A stretch of 38,555 nucleotides of DNA from Chloroflexota bacterium (GTDB lineage: Bacteria > Chloroflexota > Dehalococcoidia > Lucifugimonadales > GCA-2719675). Every line of letters begins with the position of its first letter. The stretch's first letter is position 1. The notes under the pieces are model-generated. The model saw nothing but the letters and a program-made list of their open reading frames with translations. It had not been told where the DNA came from and searched no databases. This document shows positions 18,543-24,703 of the stretch, in pieces. The position numbers and the translations under genes were made by a program. Location of the stretch: assembly GCA_002719675.1 (NCBI GenBank), contig PBID01000019.1:1-38555 (forward strand), in the 5' to 3' direction.

Positions 18543-19664
18543 ATGCAACATTCAATACTTTTTAAAAACCCTGGATATTATTCTGCATTCCCTTTAATTT
18601 TATCAAATTCAAATAGCAAAATTTCAGTAATTTTCGTTTCTTCTCCTTTTCACGATCATTTTGGTGAAAATTTTGCTTGTGCTGAAACAACAGATTTTGG
18701 TATGTCTTGGACAACTAATATTAACTCAAAAAAAATCAATAATGAAAGTACATTTGATGATGGCATTTCTGATTTGGAGGGATTTGCTGCAAAATCTGGT
18801 TGGAGGGCATTTACTAATAAATTGCCAAATGGAGATCTGATCTCTGTAGGTTCAATTGGATGGGAAAAACTTGATATTGGTCAAAAAAATATCGCCTTGG
18901 AAAATGGATGGGTTGTTAGGGACCATCCTCAGGATCCAGATAAATTTATTTATGTTAATACTTCTAGGTTGTTTGTAAAAAGATCCAAAGACAATGGTAA
19001 AACGTGGGAGAAAGATGAATGGATAGCTGAAGGTTTTAAATGGGTTTTGGGTTTTGAAAGAGGTATCGTTTTAGAGAACGGTACAATGATAATCCCGATG
19101 TATGGCCTTAAAGATGATGGATCTGAAGTAGCATTTGTTTTACGATCAAAGTCAGATCTGAATGAATGGAGTTTGGTCGAAATTGGTAAAGGTGATGAAA
19201 CTGCTTTAGTTGAGGTATCTTCAAATGAAGTTTTAGCTATGTCTAGATATACTTCGGGGGATGATGCTGGATATTTATTGTCAACTCGTTCTCATGATGG
19301 AGGATTAACTTGGTCTAGTCAAACTAAAACAAATGTTTGGGGATTTCCAGCACATTTATTGAAGCTTTCAGATAATAGGATTTTGTGTTCTTATGGATTT
19401 AGAAAATCTCCTATGGGTATAAGAGCTGTAATTAGTGATGATGGTGGTTTGACCTGGAATATTCAACAGGAATATATATTGAGGGATGATGCGGGTACAA
19501 TTTCTGCTAAAAATGAACAAACTAAATTGACAGGCGGAAGACCATCTAGTGATGTAGGTTATCCAGTGTCAATACAATTGATAGACGGTAGCATATTAAC
19601 CGTTTATTACATCACACTTGAAGATGGGATTACTCATTGTGCTTCTACAAAATGGAACTTGTAA
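18543..19664 (+). CDS. Sialidase-like (Asp-box/BNR) beta-propeller protein
   Basis: 373 residues. Four Asp boxes of the S/T-x-D-x-G-x-T/S-W type are visible at about 50-56, 148-155, 250-257 and 298-305, so a six-bladed sialidase-type propeller is likely. Family members include exo-alpha-sialidases and many uncharacterised hydrolases. The full arginine triad of true sialidases cannot be confirmed by eye, so substrate is left open. No signal peptide is present; the N-terminus MQHSILFKNP is polar, which is unusual for a glycan hydrolase and suggests a cytosolic role. GGAGG at about 18531-18535 supports ATG 18543. It follows the M16 gene by 21 nt and converges with the zinc dehydrogenase at 19713. 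Confidence 0.8.
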   Translation: MQHSILFKNPGYYSAFPLILSNSNSKISVIFVSSPFHDHFGENFACAETTDFGMSWTTNINSKKINNESTFDDGISDLEGFAAKSGWRAFTNKLPNGDLISVGSIGWEKLDIGQKNIALENGWVVRDHPQDPDKFIYVNTSRLFVKRSKDNGKTWEKDEWIAEGFKWVLGFERGIVLENGTMIIPMYGLKDDGSEVAFVLRSKSDLNEWSLVEIGKGDETALVEVSSNEVLAMSRYTSGDDAGYLLSTRSHDGGLTWSSQTKTNVWGFPAHLLKLSDNRILCSYGFRKSPMGIRAVISDDGGLTWNIQQEYILRDDAGTISAKNEQTKLTGGRPSSDVGYPVSIQLIDGSILTVYYITLEDGITHCASTKWNL

Positions 19665-19712
19665 GTCAAATGACATGCTTAACCTGATTTTATTGAAGAA
19701 TTTTGGTTGCCT

Positions 19713-20810
19713 TTAAAGTTCTAGAATCCCTCTGCCAACTATTTTTCCATTTTGTAGATTTTCAAAAGCCTGGTTAATTTTTTTTAGAGGAAATTTTTCA
19801 GTCACAAGTTTTTCTAAATCTAATTGATTATTTATAGAAGCATTAACTATTTTCCTGAATGTTTCATGAGAACTTGTAGTACCGTAATATGAACCAGATA
19901 TAGTTAGTTGTTTCCTTACCATAGAGACCATGTCAACTTTGGCAAACTCTCCTTCTGAAGCTAGGCCAACAATCACAGCGTCACCACCTCTTCGAATGCA
20001 GGATAAAGTACTTTCTGTTGTGTCATTGCTGCCGAATGTATCTAGAGCCATATCAACTCCTTCTCCATTTGTTAGATCCAATATTTTACTTATAGGCCTT
20101 TCTTCTTTAGCGTTGATTGTATGCGTAGCTCCAAATTTTTTCGAAAATTGTAATTTTTTATTGTCTATATCTACGGCTATTATTTTTGATGAATTTAGTA
20201 ACTTAGCTCCCTGTATTGCAGATATCCCAACACCACCTATTCCAAAAATAGCAATGGATAATCCTGTTGTAGCGTTTGGATGATTAACTATAGCTCCGAT
20301 ACCTGTAGTGGCACAACAACCTATTAAAGCAGCTGTTTCTAAACTGATTTCGTCGGGAATTGGATAGCAAGCTTGTTGTGGGCATACAGAATATTCTGAG
20401 AATAAGCCTATTTTACCCATTTGATAGACTTCTTTATTGTTTTGTTTTTTTAAACGAAAAGTATTATCAAATAATTTAGAACCTATTCGTAAATTTTCAG
20501 AACATAAATTGGGGTTACCTGTTCTACAGTAGGTACAATGCCCGCAGTTTGACACAAATGACATTATGCACTTGTCTCCGGGTTTTAAATTTGTGACATT
20601 TGGACCTACTTCCACTACAGTTCCAGAACCTTCATGACCCAATACTGCCGGTATTGGCAGTGATGCTGTACCTTTCATGATATGCAAATCACTTGCACAT
20701 ATTCCTGCATAATTTACTTTGATTTTTACCTCGCCATGTTTTGGATCTTCTTGGATGAGGTTTTCTATTTCCAAAGGTTTGTTTATTTGATTTAGTACAG
20801 CTGCCTTCAT
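19713..20810 (-). CDS. Zinc-dependent alcohol dehydrogenase (MDR superfamily)
   Basis: 365 residues. Catalytic zinc ligands are Cys38 and the GHE motif (His59, Glu60). The structural zinc lobe has Cys89, Cys92, Cys95 and Cys103. The Rossmann motif GIGGVG is followed by VDID, the acidic residue favouring NAD+. The overall layout, with a large insertion after the structural zinc (LRIGSKLFDNTF), resembles class-III/aryl-alcohol dehydrogenases, and substrates could be a primary alcohol or S-hydroxymethyl thiol. AGGAAATATAT precedes ATG 20810. It is monocistronic, with its 5' end facing the 355-bp leader region of the surface-protein gene. Confidence 0.9.
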   Translation of the reverse strand: MKAAVLNQINKPLEIENLIQEDPKHGEVKIKVNYAGICASDLHIMKGTASLPIPAVLGHEGSGTVVEVGPNVTNLKPGDKCIMSFVSNCGHCTYCRTGNPNLCSENLRIGSKLFDNTFRLKKQNNKEVYQMGKIGLFSEYSVCPQQACYPIPDEISLETAALIGCCATTGIGAIVNHPNATTGLSIAIFGIGGVGISAIQGAKLLNSSKIIAVDIDNKKLQFSKKFGATHTINAKEERPISKILDLTNGEGVDMALDTFGSNDTTESTLSCIRRGGDAVIVGLASEGEFAKVDMVSMVRKQLTISGSYYGTTSSHETFRKIVNASINNQLDLEKLVTEKFPLKKINQAFENLQNGKIVGRGILEL

Positions 20811-20927
20811 ATATATTTCCTAGTAGGATTTAATAAGAACATTCAGATAAATACAGATGCTATTTCTTAATTCCTATATAGTCAATTAAAAAATATCGAC
20901 ATAATGGGTTTAATTTATAAAATATTT

Positions 20928-20936
20928 TGGTATAAT
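20928..20936 (+). promoter_or_regulatory. Extended -10 promoter (TGGTATAAT) of the surface-protein gene
   Basis: A TGn element directly abuts a perfect TATAAT hexamer. The -35 region is poor, as tolerated by extended -10 promoters. Transcription from about 20943 would produce a 5' leader of about 223 nt before ATG 21166, far longer than any other leader in this window. Confidence 0.5.
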
Positions 20937-21105
20937 TCCTTAATGGTTGAGAATTACATTAGGAAAGTTCTTAATCTTGGAAATGTAAAAATATTAATAC
21001 CTAAAGGGGTATTTTCTTAGAATTTAAGAGTTATTTTTTAAGAAATGCTCAAATAATGCACTTCTAGAGGCTTTGCCTAATGCTCAGCTTGTGGTAGTGT
21101 AAGTC

Positions 21106-21152
21106 TGTGCATATTTGTATATGGCACACCTGTAAATTATTAACACAGGAGG
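21106..21152 (+). promoter_or_regulatory. Two abutting mRNA hairpins, the second covering the Shine-Dalgarno site
   Basis: Hairpin one: TGTGCATAT (21106-21114), loop TTGT, then ATAT-g-GCACA (21119-21128), giving nine pairs with one bulged G (21123). Hairpin two begins at the next base: CCTGT (21129-21133) pairs with ACAGG (21145-21149) across an 11-nt loop. The Shine-Dalgarno AGGAGG is 21147-21152, so half of it lies in the stem. This could gate or tune translation, or protect the 5' end of an abundant mRNA. The pairing is read directly; the function is inferred. Confidence 0.45.
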
Positions 21153-21165
21153 AAAGGCGCTGAAT

Positions 21166-22248
21166 ATGTCCATGGTCAAAACAAGCGTGCTAGTGGTTTT
21201 TGTTGCACTTTTGACGTTATCTTCTATACCAGCTTTTGCCCAGAGTGGTTCTGGTACTGCTTTAGTATCTGATGACAAAGGTAGTAGTGATGCTATTACT
21301 GTCACAATGACTGGAGTTACCGCACCTACTTCAGGCAAACAGTTTGTTGGTTGGTTAGCTTCCGAATATCGCAAAGTTAGTATTGGTGTTATTTCGGTTG
21401 ATAACAGTGGTGCAGTGAGTCATACGCACAATAGTTCTAGTTCGCTATATAGCGGTCTAAATTTAATAAGAAATTATAATGCATTGATAATTACTGAGGA
21501 AAATGAGGGTGATATACCTTCTAGTCCTTCTTCAAATGTCATTTATAGTGCAGTAATCCCCACAGCTTCAATAGCACACATTCGTAAATTGTTGTCTAGT
21601 TCTACAGATGGATCTACAACTGGTATACTAGCTGATCTTAAGTCTGAATTACAGACTGCTTCTGATGCAGCTACTTCAGCCAGTAACGCTACGACGGCAT
21701 CTGTGATAGATGATTATTTGCAACAAGTAATTGATACTATTGAAGGTTCGGTATTGTCTACAGCTACTAGTGCAACTAATGCAGCTACTGCTGCTAATGA
21801 TGCAGCTACTGGTGACTCTACGGATGATTACACTTCTGTAGCTGCAAATTATGCTTCAGTCAATTCGGAAATTAGTAATATTACTTCTTGGGCTACATCT
21901 GCTAGAGATTTAGCTGTTGCTGCTCGTGCCAAGTCTGATGTCTCTCTTAAGAAGGGATTGATAGGACCTGGTGGAGGAACTATTATAGCTTTCTTAGCTT
22001 CAGGAGCTACTGGGGTTTCAACAGATGCTAGTGCAGGTGGAGTTGATGGTGCAGTCGTTTCGGCACAACAGATGGCAACTTATAACATTACTGCTGTTGC
22101 TCTAGACGAATCAAAATTAACTGCCCCAGCTGCTGGTGATAACACTGTTCCAGTTTTATTTAGCTTAATGTTACTTGTAGCTTTTGCATCCATTATTATT
22201 GGATCGTTTATAGTCTACAGAAGAAAAGGTGTAAGCTTATCAGCTTAA
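21166..22248 (+). CDS. Secreted, C-terminally anchored Ser/Thr/Ala-rich surface protein with anti-sigma-like ectodomain
   Basis: 360 residues with a classic signal peptide (Lys5, hydrophobic 7-18, cleavage after AFA at 25). A C-terminal membrane helix (about 328-350) is followed by a YRRKGVSLSA cytoplasmic tail, so nearly all of the protein is outside. Residues about 40-140 read like the RskA-type anti-sigma ectodomain: a FVGWLASE strand, a VSIGVISVDNSGAV hairpin, then NALIITEENEGD and SNVIYSAVIP. Residues about 155-260 are helical and Ala/Ser/Thr-rich (SDAATSASNATTAS, TSATNAATAANDAA). There is no cytosolic anti-sigma domain and no neighbouring sigma factor. No LPXTG motif is present. The gene is clearly richer in G+C and GCT/TCT codons than its surroundings, which suggests high expression or transfer. 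Long structured leader and strong terminator. The function is unknown; a structural envelope protein or sensor is possible. Confidence 0.85.
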   Translation: MSMVKTSVLVVFVALLTLSSIPAFAQSGSGTALVSDDKGSSDAITVTMTGVTAPTSGKQFVGWLASEYRKVSIGVISVDNSGAVSHTHNSSSSLYSGLNLIRNYNALIITEENEGDIPSSPSSNVIYSAVIPTASIAHIRKLLSSSTDGSTTGILADLKSELQTASDAATSASNATTASVIDDYLQQVIDTIEGSVLSTATSATNAATAANDAATGDSTDDYTSVAANYASVNSEISNITSWATSARDLAVAARAKSDVSLKKGLIGPGGGTIIAFLASGATGVSTDASAGGVDGAVVSAQQMATYNITAVALDESKLTAPAAGDNTVPVLFSLMLLVAFASIIIGSFIVYRRKGVSLSA

Positions 22249-22274
22249 TATAGTTTATATTTAGACTTATATTT

Positions 22275-22312
22275 AATAATAGAGCCCTGCGTTGCAGGGC
22301 TCTATTATTTTT
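22275..22312 (+). terminator. Strong intrinsic terminator, perfect 16-bp stem
   Basis: AATAATAGAGCCCTGC (22275-22290) and its exact complement (22294-22309) flank a GTT loop, followed by a T-run. This is by far the strongest terminator in the window. It lies 26 nt after the surface-protein stop. It also faces the convergent fabI gene, and since the left flank is A/T-rich it may work in both directions. Confidence 0.92.
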
Positions 22313-22337
22313 GTGAGTCTAAAATTTTTTTTACAAG

Positions 22338-23114
22338 TTAAATTCCCATTATATTGTACCCAGCATCTACGTGGATTATTTCTCCAGTAATACCAGTTGA
22401 TAAATCACTACATAAGAAAAGAGCAGTGTTAGCTACTTCTTCAAAAGTAATATTTCTTTGTAATGGTGCTTTGTCAGCGTTGTAAGTTTTCATGTCTTTG
22501 TATCCGCTAATAACACGGGAAGATAAAGTATCTAAGGGCCCTGCAGATATGGCGTTTATTCTTATTTGTTTTTTACCTAAATCATAAGCTAAATTTTTCA
22601 CTGAATTTTCCAGTGCAGATTTAGCTGTTGCCATAACATTATATCCTGGAAAAACTCTCTCGGAAGCTTGAAAAGTCATAGTAATAATGCTGCCGTGGTT
22701 TTTTTCGAGTAAATGGGCTCCAAGTCTTGCTATAGGTATTAGAGAATATGAACTTATTTCTAATGCTTTTAGAAAGCCTTCTCTAGGTGTGTCAATGAAT
22801 TCTCCTGATAAATCTTCTCTATTAGCAAAAGCTATACTATGAACTATATAATCAATAGAATCAAAATTGTTACCAATCTCATCATATAATTGTTCGATGT
22901 TTTTGTCGGAGGAAACGTCACATTCAATGAGTGAAATGTTTGGAATACCTTCTGTAATTTTTACTATGTTATCTTTAAGCCTTTCGTTTTGATATGCAAG
23001 TATTAAATTTGCGCCGGCTGCATGTAATGTTTTTGCAATAGACCAAGCTATACTTCTATGATTAGCTACTCCAAATACCAAGGCGGTTTTATTTGTCAAA
23101 TTTATTGGATACAA
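22338..23114 (-). CDS. fabI: Enoyl-[acyl-carrier-protein] reductase (NADH), FabI
   Basis: 258 residues, the usual FabI length. It is a short-chain dehydrogenase fold with the FabI-type nucleotide motif GVANHRSIAW (15-24) and the catalytic pair Tyr158-(x6)-Lys165 in YNVMATAKSALE. The outer active-site position, tyrosine in E. coli FabI (SYLGAER), is Phe148 here (TFQASER), reminiscent of the phenylalanine of mycobacterial InhA. It performs the last reduction of each fatty-acid elongation cycle. The C-terminus DAGYNIMG is typical. The start is TTG 23114, preceded by GGAGAAAATT (GGAG with about 6-nt spacing); no ATG is near. It is convergent with the surface-protein gene across the strong terminator. 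Confidence 0.95.
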   Translation of the reverse strand: MYPINLTNKTALVFGVANHRSIAWSIAKTLHAAGANLILAYQNERLKDNIVKITEGIPNISLIECDVSSDKNIEQLYDEIGNNFDSIDYIVHSIAFANREDLSGEFIDTPREGFLKALEISSYSLIPIARLGAHLLEKNHGSIITMTFQASERVFPGYNVMATAKSALENSVKNLAYDLGKKQIRINAISAGPLDTLSSRVISGYKDMKTYNADKAPLQRNITFEEVANTALFLCSDLSTGITGEIIHVDAGYNIMGI

Positions 23115-23268
23115 AATTTTCTCCGTTATTTTTTAATATAAATGATGTGCACAGAGGCTATACATCAAATTCAACTGTTTGTGAATTATAATTCAGATGA
23201 ATTTTATTAACAAATTAATTTTGCTATAACCATCTACTATAAATATTAAAATAATTATCAAATTTTTC

Positions 23269-23296
23269 TTGATTAAGGTAGGAAGAATCTTATAAG
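23269..23296 (+). promoter_or_regulatory. Candidate promoter upstream of ispE
   Basis: TTGATT (23269-23274) and TATAAG (23291-23296) are separated by 16 bp, matching consensus at four and five of six positions. The leader would be about 65 nt. It could drive ispE, the small membrane gene and dinG. Confidence 0.35.
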
Positions 23297-23367
23297 TTAC
23301 GATAAATAATAGTTTTTGTTTTTTATTATTTTTAGCAAGATTATTTTTTGATAGGTTTTAAATTAAT

Positions 23368-24246
23368 ATGGTTAAGTCATTCAAGTTAAATTCTTATGCA
23401 AAAATCAATTTGACATTAGAAATTCTAGGGAGACGTAAAGATGGATTCCATGAAATTTCTTCTATATTCCAAACGATTAACTTGTATGACACTATTCATT
23501 TCCAACACTCTAGTGATTTTACAGTAAGTACAAATATAGAAAGTTTAAATAATGAAGATAATTTAGTGTATCAGGCAGGTATCCTTCTGAAAGATTATAT
23601 GAATGTAAAATTTGGAGCAAATATTTTAGTTGATAAAAACATTCCCGTTTCAGCAGGATTGGGTGGAGGAAGCAGTAATGCAGCAGTTACTTTAATTGGA
23701 TTAAGTAAACTTTGGGGTTTGAATATAAAATTTGATCAACTTGTTGATTTAGCTTCTAGAATAGGATCTGACGTTTCCTTTTTTTTATCTGGAGGGACAG
23801 CTCAAGTTTCTGGTAAAGGAGAAGTGGTATCTAAATTACCTTCAATCAAAGAAATGAAGATTATTTTGATTTTTATAGATCAATATTCAAAATTTTCAGA
23901 GTTGAATCATAGTAAGACAGCTTTAGCTTATAGTTTTTTGAGTAAAAAGAATTATACTGATGGCAAATATACAAATGATTTGGCAATAATTATTGAAGGA
24001 AATGTGCAGCCAGATTATTCAAATTTTTTCAATGCTTTTAGCGACGTTTATTTAGATGTATTTTGTGATATTAAAAATCCTTTTACTTCTTTAAATAACA
24101 TGGGGATTTTTAAATTTTGTGTTGCAGGTTCCGGGCCAACATTATTTATACCTATTTGCGAAGATGATGATATAGATTATTTAGTTAAAAAGATTAATGA
24201 AATATATGGATTTAAAGCAATTGTTACATCTTTTATTTCAGAATGA
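23368..24246 (+). CDS. ispE: 4-diphosphocytidyl-2-C-methyl-D-erythritol kinase
   Basis: 292 residues. The N-terminal SYAKINLTLEI (catalytic Lys12), the GHMP ATP-binding loop PVSAGLGGGSSNAA (93-106) and the conserved RIGSDVSFF with Asp135 identify IspE. It phosphorylates the 2-hydroxyl of CDP-methylerythritol in the MEP isoprenoid pathway. The C-terminal GSGPTLF motif (near 253) is present. The Shine-Dalgarno site is weak (AGG about 12 nt upstream of the ATG), and no better start exists because the SYAKIN motif sits at the right distance from Met1. A small membrane gene begins 6 nt after the stop, so transcription is almost certainly shared. Confidence 0.96.
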   Translation: MVKSFKLNSYAKINLTLEILGRRKDGFHEISSIFQTINLYDTIHFQHSSDFTVSTNIESLNNEDNLVYQAGILLKDYMNVKFGANILVDKNIPVSAGLGGGSSNAAVTLIGLSKLWGLNIKFDQLVDLASRIGSDVSFFLSGGTAQVSGKGEVVSKLPSIKEMKIILIFIDQYSKFSELNHSKTALAYSFLSKKNYTDGKYTNDLAIIIEGNVQPDYSNFFNAFSDVYLDVFCDIKNPFTSLNNMGIFKFCVAGSGPTLFIPICEDDDIDYLVKKINEIYGFKAIVTSFISE

Positions 24247-24252
24247 TTTCTT

Positions 24253-24675
24253 ATGAATAATCTTCTGTTTTCTGGATTGATAACTGGAATGTTTATGTCT
24301 TCAATTTGTGTGTGCATGGCACCAATAATGGTGTTTATCACTAATAAAAATGATTCTAAATTAGGTTTAGGTCTTAGTAGGTTCAAACCCACAAATTTGA
24401 TAATGGGGTTTATTTCTGTTTTATATCCATTTTGGATTTTACTTGGTTTGTTCTTCGCGTTTTCCTTTGAACTATTAATTTTATTTTTTAATGAAAAGCT
24501 CTGGATTGTCGAATATAGTTATCTTTTGTTTGAATTGTTAGTTTTATTTTTTGCAGGAATAATTGCTTACTTAATCAAATTGATTTTTAATAGTATCAGG
24601 TTAAATGTGATATTTTTCGTGATATTTTATCTATTATTTGGAATTGTATTTCCTGTAATGGCTACTAATTCTTGA
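24253..24675 (+). CDS. Small integral membrane protein of unknown function
   Basis: 140 residues, strongly hydrophobic with about four membrane segments (roughly 5-28, 48-75, 85-107 and 114-136). Between the first two is a charged cytoplasmic loop (NKNDSKLGLGLSRFKP). The first helix contains an unusual SSICVCMAPI stretch with two close cysteines. I recognise no family. It begins 6 nt after ispE and ends 28 nt before dinG, so it is part of that operon by position, with no functional link evident. Absence of stops and coupling to ispE support a real gene. Confidence 0.7.
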   Translation: MNNLLFSGLITGMFMSSICVCMAPIMVFITNKNDSKLGLGLSRFKPTNLIMGFISVLYPFWILLGLFFAFSFELLILFFNEKLWIVEYSYLLFELLVLFFAGIIAYLIKLIFNSIRLNVIFFVIFYLLFGIVFPVMATNS

Positions 24676-24703
24676 CGGGTTTAAATATTGTAAGATTAAA
24701 ACT

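Larger units (their letters stand above)
20811..21165 (+). other. 355-bp non-coding region: promoter plus long structured leader of the surface-protein gene
   Basis: No credible gene lies here. The first part (20811-20927) is very AT-rich and should hold the minus-strand promoter of the alcohol dehydrogenase. A plus-strand extended -10 at 20928-20936 would start a leader of about 220 nt. Inverted repeats in that leader are AATACC/GGTATT (20996-21001 with 21008-21013), TTCTTA/TAAGAA (21014-21019 with 21039-21044), AGGC/GCCT (21068-21071 with 21075-21078), and two abutting hairpins at 21106-21149 listed separately. No known riboswitch consensus was recognised. Confidence 0.5.

Noticed and set aside
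20811-21165. Known riboswitch in the long leader
   Set aside because: No core motif of the glycine, SAM, TPP, cobalamin or other common classes was recognised; only simple hairpins were seen.
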